Source of the DNA: Candidatus Adiutrix sp.
GTDB taxonomy: Bacteria > Desulfobacterota > Desulfarculia > Adiutricales > Adiutricaceae
DNA: 7,641 bases
Direction of reading: 5' to 3'
NCBI GenBank assembly: GCA_031283395.1
Contig: JAITBV010000064.1
Coordinates: 1 to 7,641, forward strand
The translations under genes and the position numbers were made by a program. Shown here piece by piece: positions 1-5,977 of this stretch (its first letter is position 1; each line of letters begins with the position of its first letter). The notes beneath the pieces are model-generated. The model did no database searches, had not been told where the DNA came from, and saw only the letters and a list, made by a program, of their open reading frames with translations.

Positions 1-375
1 CAGGGTGTCGGCCGTCTCCCCGGACTGGGAAATGAAAAGGGCCGCCTGGCCCGGAGTCAAGACCGGTTCCCGGAAACGGAATTCCGAAGCCAGTTCCACA
101 TCCACCGGCAGGCGGGCCAATTTTTCCATAAGGTATTTGCCGGCCAGGGCGGCATGGTAGGAAGTGCCGCAGGCCACCAGGGCCAGGCGGGAGGCCCGCT
201 TGAGTTCCGACATGTTCGGCAGGGTCAGCCGGCCGGTGACCGGGTCGATCATGGTGTCCAAAGTGTCGCCGATGACCCGGGGCTGTTCGTGAATCTCCTT
301 GAGCATATAATGCGGGAACCCGCCTTTGCCCGGGTCGGCCTGACCGGAGCCGGTCGAACCTGATATGGCGCCCAT
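1..375 (-). CDS. glmS: GlmS-like sugar isomerase (SIS) domain protein, glutaminase domain absent, C-terminus beyond window
   Basis: Seen: 125 codons run off the left edge. Residues 19-31 (GGFPHYMLKEIHE) match the start of the GlmS isomerase half. Residues 68-73 (VACGTS) and 116-124 (SQSGETADT) are the GlmS sugar-phosphate binding segments. Known: GlmS makes glucosamine-6-phosphate from fructose-6-phosphate and glutamine in the cytoplasm, the first step to UDP-GlcNAc, and normally carries about 240 N-terminal residues of class II glutaminase with a catalytic Cys at position 2. Here the chain opens with a Gly/Ser-rich stub, MGAISGSTGSGQADPG. The start is well supported: AGAGGTG (381-387) sits 5 nt before the ATG, and an in-frame TAG lies five codons upstream, so no longer form is possible. 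The stop of gatA is 40 bp upstream, so it is probably the last known gene of the gatBCA unit. It could be a free-standing isomerase, a split GlmS subunit or a truncated paralogue. Family is certain; function is not. Confidence 0.88.
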   Translation of the reverse strand, partial: MGAISGSTGSGQADPGKGGFPHYMLKEIHEQPRVIGDTLDTMIDPVTGRLTLPNMSELKRASRLALVACGTSYHAALAGKYLMEKLARLPVDVELASEFRFREPVLTPGQAALFISQSGETADTL

Positions 376-380
376 GAGTT

Positions 381-387
381 CACCTCT
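381..387 (-). promoter_or_regulatory. Ribosome binding site of the truncated glmS-like gene
   Basis: The minus strand reads AGAGGTG, then five bases, then ATG. This decides the start: it is a good Shine-Dalgarno sequence directly before a Met that lies after the normal position of the glutaminase domain, and the frame is closed by TAG five codons upstream. Confidence 0.75.
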
Positions 388-415
388 CTATAAGAAAAGC
401 CGTAAATAAAAAAGT

Positions 416-1861
416 TTACAACAGCGGCGGAAAAGCCTCTTCCCAGGCCAGGCCCGCGCTGATGAGTTCCTTTTCCTCAAAGGGCCGGCCAATGAGCTGC
501 AGCCCCACCGGCAACCCGTTGGACGGTCCCAGCCCCGCCGGAACGGCCAGGGCCGGCAGACCGGCCAGATTCACCGGCAGGGTCATAAAATCCAGCCCGT
601 AGGCGGTGACCGGGTCTTTGATAAAACTGCCCAGATCCCAGGCTGGAAACGGGGAGACCGGAGTCAGAAGAAAATCACAGTCAGCCATGGCCTTTAAATA
701 GTCGTCCCTGATCAGGCGGCGCACCCGGGCGGCTTTTTGAAAATAGGCTTCGTAACAGCCGGAAGAGAGGACAAAGGTGCCCAGGATGATCCGGCGGCGC
801 ACTTCCGGCCCCAGAAACCGGCTGCGGGACGAAACGTAGAGTTCGGTCAGGCTACCCGAACCCTCGGCCCGGCAACCGTAGCGCACCCCGTCGTAACGGG
901 CCAAATTGGTGCTGGCCTCGGCCGAGGCCAAAATATTATAAACGGCCACGGCGTATTTGAGGCTGGGGAGACTGAGTTCGGCCAGCCTGGCCCCGGCCCC
1001 TTCCAAGGTGCGGATCGTGGCCTCCAGAACCGCCTTCACCTCCGAATCATGAACGGCGGACCACAATTCCCGGGGCAGGCCCAGCTTAAGGCCGGCCAGA
1101 GGCCGGGCGACCGCCGCGGCGTAGTCCTCAACCGGATGGAGGGAAGAAATGGCATCGCGCTCGTCCGGCCCGGCCACGGCCGCCAAAAGACAGGCGCAAT
1201 CCCGCACCCGCCGGGCCAGGGGCCCGGCCTGGTCCAGGGAACCGGCGACCGGCACAATGCCGTAACGGGAAACCCGGCCGTAGGTGGGCTTAAGGCCCAC
1301 GCAGCCGCAAAGACAGGCCGGCTGGCGGAGGGAACCGCCGGTATCAGTGCCGAAGCCGCCCGGGACCTGATAGGCGGCCACCGAGGCGGCCGCGCCGCCG
1401 CTGGACCCCCCCGGCACCTTGGCCGGGTTCCAGGGATTGAAAGTGGGGCCGAAGGCGGAAAATTCCGTGGACACGCCCATGGCGAACTCGTCAAGATTGG
1501 TCTTGGCCACAATGACCGCCCCGGCCTCGCGCAGCCTCTCCACCACCCGGGCGTCATAGGCCGGGATGTAATTTTCAAGATAACGGGAAGCGGCGGTGGT
1601 GCGCAGGCCCTTGGTCAGAAAAACATCCTTGACGGTCAAGGGCAGACCCCAGAGGGGCTTGGCCGGGTCCGGTCCGGCCCGGTCCAAGCCCCGGGCTTCG
1701 GCCAGGGCCTGATCACCGGCCACGGTCAGGCAGGCCTTAAAAAGGGGCTCGGTGGCCTCGATGCGGGCCAAACTGGCGCCGACCATTTCCGCGGCGCTGA
1801 TTTCCCGGTTCTGGAGCAGCCGGGCCGCCTCGGTCAGGGTCAGTTTATGAAGCTCGGTCAT
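416..1861 (-). CDS. gatA: Aspartyl/glutamyl-tRNA(Asn/Gln) amidotransferase subunit A
   Basis: GatA hydrolyses glutamine (or asparagine) and passes ammonia to GatB, which amidates Glu-tRNA(Gln) or Asp-tRNA(Asn) in the cytoplasm. The 481 residues are normal length. The amidase-signature triad is intact: Lys78 in LPLTVKD, the cis-Ser in GGSSGG (Ser153, with Ser154 next to it), and nucleophile Ser177 in TDTGGSLRQPA. This is followed by CGCVGLKPTYGRVSRYG, characteristic of GatA among amidases. The start at 1861 gives the usual short N-terminal helix; the upstream GAGAG is a weak ribosome site. It follows gatC after 38 bp and precedes the glmS-like gene by 40 bp, so one transcript is likely. The long open frame on the opposite strand (737-2032) is a composition shadow. 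Identity is secure. Whether the enzyme serves Gln, Asn or both cannot be told from the window. Confidence 0.98.
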   Translation of the reverse strand: MTELHKLTLTEAARLLQNREISAAEMVGASLARIEATEPLFKACLTVAGDQALAEARGLDRAGPDPAKPLWGLPLTVKDVFLTKGLRTTAASRYLENYIPAYDARVVERLREAGAVIVAKTNLDEFAMGVSTEFSAFGPTFNPWNPAKVPGGSSGGAAASVAAYQVPGGFGTDTGGSLRQPACLCGCVGLKPTYGRVSRYGIVPVAGSLDQAGPLARRVRDCACLLAAVAGPDERDAISSLHPVEDYAAAVARPLAGLKLGLPRELWSAVHDSEVKAVLEATIRTLEGAGARLAELSLPSLKYAVAVYNILASAEASTNLARYDGVRYGCRAEGSGSLTELYVSSRSRFLGPEVRRRIILGTFVLSSGCYEAYFQKAARVRRLIRDDYLKAMADCDFLLTPVSPFPAWDLGSFIKDPVTAYGLDFMTLPVNLAGLPALAVPAGLGPSNGLPVGLQLIGRPFEEKELISAGLAWEEAFPPLL

Positions 1862-1899
1862 AGCCCGCTCTCATGCCAAATAGCCTTAAATTGCCGACC

Positions 1900-2187
1900 T
1901 CAAATGATTTTAGGGACGGCGAAAAAACGGCCCACCCGATCCGGGGCCTGTTCCAGGAGAGCCTCCGGCTCGGCCCCGGGGCCGGGCTCGTCCGGCCGAG
2001 GCCCGGCCAATTCATCCAGGACAGGCCAATAAAGTGGTTCCGTCCCGCTTACGTCGGCTTCACTCAAGATGCCCAGGGACTTGACCAGGCCGGCCATCTC
2101 CTCGGCCAAGCGGGCCGCTGCGGCCGGGTCTGGATAGATCTCAAGCTGGGCCAGGGCCGCTGTCCGTTCCACCGTCTTCTGATCCAA
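1900..2187 (-). CDS. gatC: Aspartyl/glutamyl-tRNA(Asn/Gln) amidotransferase subunit C
   Basis: GatC is the small subunit that wraps around the GatA-GatB interface and stabilises the amidotransferase. The product is 95 residues, the family's usual size. TAALAQLEI near the N-terminus matches the GatC helix motif, and the chain ends in FFAVPKII, very close to the conserved GatC tail (F-x-VPKVI). The start codon is TTG at 2185-2187, not ATG. The purine run AGAGGGGGAG (2191-2200) lies immediately upstream and the next residues (DQKTVE) are a normal GatC start, so TTG is the best choice. It lies between gatB (19 bp upstream) and gatA (38 bp downstream). The middle segment is rich in Pro, Gly and Glu, typical of the GatC linker. 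Identity is firm from tail motif, size and context. Confidence 0.95.
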   Translation of the reverse strand: MDQKTVERTAALAQLEIYPDPAAAARLAEEMAGLVKSLGILSEADVSGTEPLYWPVLDELAGPRPDEPGPGAEPEALLEQAPDRVGRFFAVPKII

Positions 2188-2190
2188 GGT

Positions 2191-2200
2191 CTCCCCCTCT
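2191..2200 (-). promoter_or_regulatory. Purine-rich ribosome binding site for the TTG start of gatC
   Basis: The minus strand reads AGAGGGGGAG, then ACC, then TTG. The strong purine tract in the 19-bp gap between gatB and gatC is the reason for accepting the rare TTG start. Confidence 0.6.
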
Positions 2201-2206
2201 CCGGAT

Positions 2207-3625
2207 TCAGGTTTTAAGAAGCCGGGCCAGGATCTCCCCGGCCAGCTTGGGGTTGGCCGCGCCCCGGCTCCGGCGCATGAGCTGGCCCACGAAAAAAGAG
2301 AGCAGTTTCTCCTGGCCCTCCCGAAAGCGGCGGGCTTCCTCCGGATGGGCGGCTATAAGTTCCAGAGCCAGGGCTTCCAGAGTTCCGGTCTCGGAAATCT
2401 GGATCAGGCCCCGATCCCGGGCCAGAGCCTCCGGGTCGCCGCCCCGGGCCAACAGTTCCGGGAACAGGTCGTAGGCCGCCCGACGGCTCAGGGTCCCGTC
2501 GGCCAAAAGGCGGGCCAGGGTGGCCAGGGTCACGGGACCGCAGACGCAGTCCTGGAGGTCTTCCTTCTGGGTGGCCGGCAAGAGGAGCTCCACCATTAGG
2601 GTCGCCAGGCGTTTGGGATCGTCCATAAAGGCTCGGGCCGCCTCGAAATATTCCACCGCTCCCCGCCGGTCCAGAAGCACCGCCGCCTGCTCCGCCGTCA
2701 GGCCCAGGGCCAGCAGCCCGGACCGGACCGCCTCGGGCAAGGGCGGCATTTCGGCCTTGATCCGGGCCAGAAACTCGGGCGGCACCAGCACGGGAGGAAG
2801 GTCCGGCTGGGGGAAATAGCGATAGTCGTGGGCCTCTTCCTTGCCGCGCAGAGATCGGGTCTCCTGGCGGGCGGGGTCGAAGAGCCGGGTCTCCCGCTCG
2901 ACTTTCTCCCCCCGCTCATACAGGCCCCCCTGACGGATCATCTCACATTCCACCGCCTGGCCCGCATGACGGAAGGAATTTAAATTTTTTATCTCGCTAC
3001 GGGTCCCAAAAGACGATGTCCCCCGCGGCCGAAGGGAAATATTGACATCACAACGGAACTCGCCCTCTTCCAGGCGGCCGGCCGTGACCTCCAGCCGGAC
3101 CAGAATGGCGTGGAGCTTCTTCAAGAAATCCACCACTTCGCCCGAGGAGCGAAAATCCGGCTCGGTGACTATCTCGATCAAGGGCATCCCGGCCCGGTTG
3201 AGGTCGACCAGGGTCTGACCCCGTTGCTCATCGTGGAGACATTTGCCGGCGTCATCCTCCAGGTGGATGCGGTTTACACGGATATGGCGGCCGTGATCGG
3301 GCAAGTCCAGCCCTCCACCCTGGCAAATGGGCGGGTCGAACTGAGAGTTCTGAAAACCACCGGGCAAATCCGGATAAAAATAGTTCTTGCGGGAGAATAT
3401 CGAAGTTCCATTGACCCGGGCCCCCAAAGCCAGGCCGGCCCTGACCGCCAATTCCACAGCCCGGGCATTAAGGCGCGGCAGGGCGCCCGGCTGGCCGGTG
3501 CAAACCTCGCAAACCTGGGTGTTGGGTTCCGCCCCCGGAACGGTGGGGCAGGAGCAGAACATTTTGGTGGCGGTCTTCAGTTGGGCATGAATTTCCAGCC
3601 CGATGACTGGTTCCAACTCCGGCAT
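2207..3625 (-). CDS. gatB: Aspartyl/glutamyl-tRNA(Asn/Gln) amidotransferase subunit B
   Basis: GatB binds the misacylated tRNA, activates its side-chain carboxylate with ATP and amidates it with ammonia from GatA. The 472 residues are full length. Visible motifs: VIGLEIHAQL at 7-16; a CxC...CxxC zinc site (Cys24, Cys26, Cys39, Cys42); KNYFYPDLP at 80-88; HLEDDAGK at 121-128; RAGMPLIEIVTEPD at 144-157; RCDVNIS at 191-197; EIKNLNS at 211-217. From about residue 300 come the helical and YqeY-like tRNA-binding domains, ending in AANPKLAGEILARLL. The start at 3625 is preferred over longer in-frame options because MPELEPVIGLE is a canonical N-terminus and a strong promoter lies inside the longer frame. 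AGGAG is 13 nt upstream, unusually far. PGGFQNSQF (88-96) differs from the common PKGYQISQ; this looks like variation, not damage. First gene of the unit. Confidence 0.98.
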   Translation of the reverse strand: MPELEPVIGLEIHAQLKTATKMFCSCPTVPGAEPNTQVCEVCTGQPGALPRLNARAVELAVRAGLALGARVNGTSIFSRKNYFYPDLPGGFQNSQFDPPICQGGGLDLPDHGRHIRVNRIHLEDDAGKCLHDEQRGQTLVDLNRAGMPLIEIVTEPDFRSSGEVVDFLKKLHAILVRLEVTAGRLEEGEFRCDVNISLRPRGTSSFGTRSEIKNLNSFRHAGQAVECEMIRQGGLYERGEKVERETRLFDPARQETRSLRGKEEAHDYRYFPQPDLPPVLVPPEFLARIKAEMPPLPEAVRSGLLALGLTAEQAAVLLDRRGAVEYFEAARAFMDDPKRLATLMVELLLPATQKEDLQDCVCGPVTLATLARLLADGTLSRRAAYDLFPELLARGGDPEALARDRGLIQISETGTLEALALELIAAHPEEARRFREGQEKLLSFFVGQLMRRSRGAANPKLAGEILARLLKT

Positions 3626-3638
3626 GGCGATTTCGGTT

Positions 3639-3643
3639 CTCCT
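3639..3643 (-). promoter_or_regulatory. Ribosome binding site of gatB with long spacing
   Basis: The minus strand carries AGGAG with 13 bases before the ATG at 3625, longer than the usual 5-9. No other start codon lies between the site and the ATG, so the start call stands, but initiation may be less efficient than the motif suggests. Confidence 0.5.
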
Positions 3644-3674
3644 GATCCAAAGCGGTCTGGCTTGAAGACAGCCA

Positions 3675-3703
3675 ATTATATATATCGCGGGGCGGTCTGC
3701 CAA
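3675..3703 (-). promoter_or_regulatory. Sigma70-type promoter of gatB-gatC-gatA-(glmS-like)
   Basis: On the minus strand TTGGCA (3698-3703) and a perfect TATAAT (3675-3680) are separated by exactly 17 bp. The expected transcription start near 3668 gives a leader of about 43 nt before the gatB ATG. No promoter of similar quality was noticed further down the unit, so gatC, gatA and the glmS-like gene are probably read from here. Confidence 0.75.
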
Positions 3704-3704
3704 G

Positions 3705-3731
3705 AAAAAAAGCCCCTTTTCCACCGGAGCC
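3705..3731 (-). terminator. Possible terminator immediately upstream of the gatB promoter
   Basis: The minus strand can form GGCTCC / GGGGCT (3726-3731 with 3711-3716; G.U pairs included), with a nine-base loop followed by a run of T that reaches the -35 box. The stem is short and the loop large, so it is moderate at best. It would insulate gatB from transcription starting in the AT-rich region to the right. Confidence 0.4.
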
Positions 3732-3751
3732 AAGTCTCAGGCAGACACCCA

Positions 3752-3782
3752 GACCATATTTGAACATTTATTGACCATATTT
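3752..3782 (-). repeat. Direct repeat of AAATATGGTC with 21-bp period (possible operator)
   Basis: The decamer AAATATGGTC occurs twice on the minus strand, at 3773-3782 and 3752-3761, with starts 21 bp apart, two helical turns. The copies are centred about 89 and 110 bp upstream of the predicted gatB transcription start, a place where an activator or a cooperative dimer could bind. The protein is unknown. Confidence 0.4.
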
Positions 3783-3885
3783 AATCACCAACCCGATCGA
3801 TCAGGCTTTTCCCACTCTTCGCCTTTCATAAATCTATCTTATTATTTTTTTATTAAGAAAATTTTTTCACCTCTAAAACAATTTT
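3783..3885. other. AT-rich island between gatB and the hairpin-rich segment
   Basis: About 100 bases rich in A and T, centred on 3825-3885, stand out from the GC-rich surroundings. They hold no convincing gene. Weak -10-like hexamers can be found on both strands (TATTAT at 3840-3845 on plus), but none has a good -35 at proper spacing. A regulatory or promoter role is likely from composition and position only. Confidence 0.35.
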
Positions 3886-3889
3886 CCCG

Positions 3890-4316
3890 GGGCGGTGCGA
3901 AACCGTCCAGAGGCTGAATTGCCAGCTATTATGTGGCATACATCCGGGTCGACCACCAGAAATTGGGGTTGGCCGGACTCCGGAGTGAAGATTCTGGCCG
4001 GCCTGGGCCCTAAATTATTGGCTTGATTATTGCTAAAACTTATGCAAAGACCGGGCCGAGCAGATATTTCCGGCCGACCGCTGGAAATTTTCAGGCCGGT
4101 CAGCGGACCGAAGACTAATCCGCGCCTCCTGGGGGCGCTGCCATTTTCCCGCCGAGGGCCTGACCCTCAGACCTACCATAACCAGAGCCGAAAGGCCTGT
4201 CAGTAAATCTGGGGGTTCCGCTCCCAGCCCGCCCCTCGGGGTTTTGAACCCCGTTCTTCAAAGGCGGGGCTTGATTCGGGGCCTTGCTCCGCAAATTCAA
4301 GTCCCGCCTTTTCTTT
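3890..4316 (+). ncRNA. Candidate structured non-coding RNA, plus strand, family unknown
   Basis: There is no gene here, but a series of hairpins can be drawn on the plus strand: 3890-3908 (7 bp, loop GCGAA), 4122-4138 (7 bp), 4154-4168 (5 bp), 4182-4199 (CAG, bulged A, GCC, GAAA tetraloop, GGC, CTG), 4209-4227 (7 bp), 4237-4253 (7 bp, perfect), and a terminator-like hairpin at 4260-4311. In each stem with a non-Watson-Crick pair, that pair is G.U on plus and would be A.C on minus, which favours a plus transcript; I searched mainly plus, so this is partly biased. No clear promoter was found, so the 5' end is arbitrary. It lacks the conserved segments of RNase P RNA, tmRNA and SRP RNA. Palindromic DNA in a GC-rich spacer is the alternative. 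Confidence 0.3.
4260..4316 (+). terminator. Strong hairpin with T-tract, best read as a plus-strand terminator
   Basis: AAAGGCGGGGCTTGA (4260-4274) pairs with TCAAGTCCCGCCTTT (4297-4311) as 15 bp with one G.U. An inner 5-bp stem lies at 4277-4281 / 4287-4291, and TCTTT follows the outer stem. Read on minus, the G.U pairs become A.C mismatches and only TTTG follows. It ends 9 bp from the hisF stop codon, so it may also act in reverse to end the hisHF transcript, but the better form is on plus, where no gene is present. Confidence 0.5.
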
Positions 4317-4325
4317 GTGGTGCAT

Positions 4326-5117
4326 TTAAAACAGGCCCGGGTCCAGTATCCGCACCGGGCAGCCTCCGGCCAGCAGATATTTTTTCAATTCCCCCAGGCT
4401 GTATTCCCGATAGTGGACTATGGAGGCCACCAGGGCGGCGGTGGCTCCGGTCCTGGTTAGAACATCCAGGATGTGGCTCGGGCGTCCTGCCCCGCCGGAA
4501 GCTATGACCGGAATGGAGACCGCCTCGGCCACGGCCGCGGTCAGATTCAGTTCATAGCCTTCCTTGGTGCCGTCAGCGTCAATGGAATTAAGGCAGATCT
4601 CCCCGGCCCCCAGGCGTTCGGCTTCCCGGGCCCAGGCCAGGGCGTCCAGGCCGGTTGGCCGGCGGCCGCCGTCAATGACTATCTCATAGCCGGAGGCAAT
4701 GGCGGTCGAGATCGGCGCCCGGCGGGCATCCATTCCCAAAACCACGGCCTGGGAGCCGAAGGCCGTTGCCCCCTCGCTGATCAGCCTGGGGTTGCGGACC
4801 GCCGCCGAGTTCAGGGAAACCTTTTCCGCCCCGGCCAGAAGAACGGCCCGCATCTGGGCCACGGTGGACAGGCCGCCACCCACGCTGAAAGGGATGAAGA
4901 TGGTTTCGGCCACCCGCTCCACCACTTCCAGAAAGAGGCCGCGTTTTTCGGCTGAAGCGGTGATGTCATAGAAGACGATCTCATCAGCGCCCTCCTCGTA
5001 ATACCGGCAGGCCGCGGCCACTGGGTCGCCCAGGTCGATATTGTCCTGGAATTTGATGCCCTTGGTCAACCGGCCATCGCGGACATCCAGGCAGACTATG
5101 AGACGCTGGGAAAGCAT
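4326..5117 (-). CDS. hisF: Imidazole glycerol phosphate synthase, cyclase subunit HisF
   Basis: HisF is the (beta-alpha)8-barrel cyclase that uses ammonia from HisH to convert PRFAR to imidazole glycerol phosphate and AICAR, linking histidine to purine synthesis. The 263 residues are full length. Both catalytic aspartates are at the standard positions: Asp11 in VCLDVRDG and Asp130 in LGMDARR. Phosphate-binding motifs are present: FSVGGG at 77-82, [14 protein letters not shown] at 177-190 and IASGGAG at 205-211. The Met at 5117 gives the canonical [12 protein letters not shown] start; a longer in-frame reading overlaps hisH and is not credible. GAAGG (5123-5127) lies 5 nt before the ATG and overlaps the hisH stop, so translation is probably coupled. 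hisA, hisI and the other pathway genes are not in the window. Phrases such as [18 protein letters not shown] suit a normal biosynthetic HisF. Confidence 0.97.
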   Translation of the reverse strand: MLSQRLIVCLDVRDGRLTKGIKFQDNIDLGDPVAAACRYYEEGADEIVFYDITASAEKRGLFLEVVERVAETIFIPFSVGGGLSTVAQMRAVLLAGAEKVSLNSAAVRNPRLISEGATAFGSQAVVLGMDARRAPISTAIASGYEIVIDGGRRPTGLDALAWAREAERLGAGEICLNSIDADGTKEGYELNLTAAVAEAVSIPVIASGGAGRPSHILDVLTRTGATAALVASIVHYREYSLGELKKYLLAGGCPVRILDPGLF

Positions 5118-5125
5118 GGCCGCCT

Positions 5126-5767
5126 TCAGGTCCGGTCCAAAGCCGTTTTTCGGCAAAAGCCGTAAAAATTGGCCAGAAGGCGCAAACCCGGCGGGCCGCT
5201 TTTTTCCGGATGGAACTGAACCGCCCACAGGCCGTCCCGGCCGAAGACGGAGGCGAAGGGAACTCCGTATTCCGTCTGGGCCAGAATGTCCTCCGGTTCG
5301 GGCTGGGGATAATAACTGTGGACGAAATAGAACTGATCGTCCGGCCGCAGGCCTTCAAACAGGGGGCTGGGCTTCAGTGGCAGGATGGTGTTCCAGCCCA
5401 TGTGGGGGATGCGCAGGGGCCGCCCCCTCTCGATCCGGCTCCGGTCAAAGCGGCGGTTGTGGCCGGGGAAAAGACCCAGGGCGGTTACGCCGCCATCCTC
5501 ATCGCTGTCTTCCAGCATGATCTGGCAACCCAGGCAAATGCCCAGAAAAGGACGGCGGCGGGCCAGATCCAGGATGGCCCGATCCAGACCGGTGGCTTTC
5601 AGGTGCCCCATGGCCTGGCCGGCCGCCCCCACCCCTGGAAATATAAGCCCCTCGGCCTCGGCCAGTTGTTCCGGGTCGCCGGTGATGAAGGCGGGCAGGC
5701 CCAGAGAGGACAGAGCCCGCCTGACGCTGGTCTGGTTGCCGGCTTGGTAGTCGATGATGGCGAGCAT
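5126..5767 (-). CDS. hisH: Imidazole glycerol phosphate synthase, glutaminase subunit HisH
   Basis: HisH is the class I glutamine amidotransferase that releases ammonia and feeds it through the HisF barrel. The 213 residues are full length. The catalytic triad is present: Cys78 in GICLGCQ, and His186 and Glu188 in QFHPEKS. PGVGA (44-48) is the oxyanion-strand region, and PHMGWN (121-126) and YFVHSYY (147-153) are typical HisH segments. The start at 5767 gives the canonical [11 protein letters not shown]; longer in-frame starts would translate the terminator hairpin upstream. No Shine-Dalgarno sequence precedes the ATG (GCCGCC does). A promoter ends 6 nt before it, so the mRNA is probably leaderless. 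hisF follows after 8 bp, the usual pairing of the two subunits. Confidence 0.96.
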   Translation of the reverse strand: MLAIIDYQAGNQTSVRRALSSLGLPAFITGDPEQLAEAEGLIFPGVGAAGQAMGHLKATGLDRAILDLARRRPFLGICLGCQIMLEDSDEDGGVTALGLFPGHNRRFDRSRIERGRPLRIPHMGWNTILPLKPSPLFEGLRPDDQFYFVHSYYPQPEPEDILAQTEYGVPFASVFGRDGLWAVQFHPEKSGPPGLRLLANFYGFCRKTALDRT

Positions 5768-5773
5768 GGCGGC

Positions 5774-5803
5774 AGTATAATCCCGGGGGGCGGGCTCCGT
5801 CAA
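5774..5803 (-). promoter_or_regulatory. Sigma70-type promoter of hisH-hisF, predicted leaderless start
   Basis: On the minus strand TTGACG (5798-5803) and TATACT (5774-5779) match consensus at five of six positions each, with 18 bp between. Six bases separate the -10 box from the hisH ATG, so transcription starting 7 nt downstream would begin at the A of the start codon. The promoter lies between the terminator at 5813-5855 and hisH. Confidence 0.6.
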
Positions 5804-5812
5804 GAGCGCCTC

Positions 5813-5855
5813 AAAAAACCGCTTCGCCTTCCACCGGCGGTGAAAGGCGAAGCGG
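5813..5855 (-). terminator. Strong Rho-independent terminator, minus strand
   Basis: The inverted repeat at 5819-5836 / 5838-5855 has 18-base arms that pair fully in minus-strand RNA. The single irregular position (5831/5843) is G.U on minus and C.A on plus. TTTTTT (5813-5818) follows directly on minus. The apex CCACCG-G-CGGTG will open to leave a small loop. It ends transcription from the promoter at 6043-6071 and probably read-through from ribF. It lies only 10 bp upstream of the hisH -35 box; an attenuator role for hisHF is the alternative. Confidence 0.85.
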
Positions 5856-5965
5856 GTGTTCCAGGCCACTGAACGGGGGTAAAAAAGTGAAGATGGTGAG
5901 GTGGGTTGTAAGTTGTGACGGGATAGGCGGGAACCTGGAACTCCAACCGGATCCGGCCAACGAAC

Positions 5966-5977
5966 TAACGGCCGTTA
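5966..5977. repeat. Perfect 12-bp palindrome TAACGGCCGTTA
   Basis: TAACGGCCGTTA is fully self-complementary. A second palindrome, CCGGATCCGG, lies at 5947-5956. Both are inside the candidate small RNA, about 60-90 nt downstream of its predicted start. They could be RNA stems or a dimer-protein binding site. Confidence 0.4.

Noticed and set aside
737..2032. 431-codon open frame on plus opposite gatA and the end of gatC
   Set aside because: It is antisense to a complete gatA with all catalytic residues, has no family motif and reads as low-complexity Gly/Arg/Gln. This is a common shadow of GC-rich codon use.
3626..3733. 36-residue N-terminal extension of gatB
   Set aside because: The canonical GatB start is at 3625, and the perfect TATAAT of the promoter lies inside the extension.
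3785..3829. 14-residue small ORF on minus (MKGEEWEKPDRSGW) upstream of gatB
   Set aside because: It has an ATG and stop but no good ribosome site; an ORF this short is expected by chance. Worth recalling only if relatives conserve it.
5812..5910. Possible histidine leader peptide (CAC CAT CTT CAC, reading His-His-Leu-His) before the hisH terminator
   Set aside because: Only three His codons, no ATG or GTG in the frame after the upstream TAG, only a TTG without a good ribosome site, and no clear anti-terminator. A separate hisH promoter lies after the terminator. Weak but not impossible.
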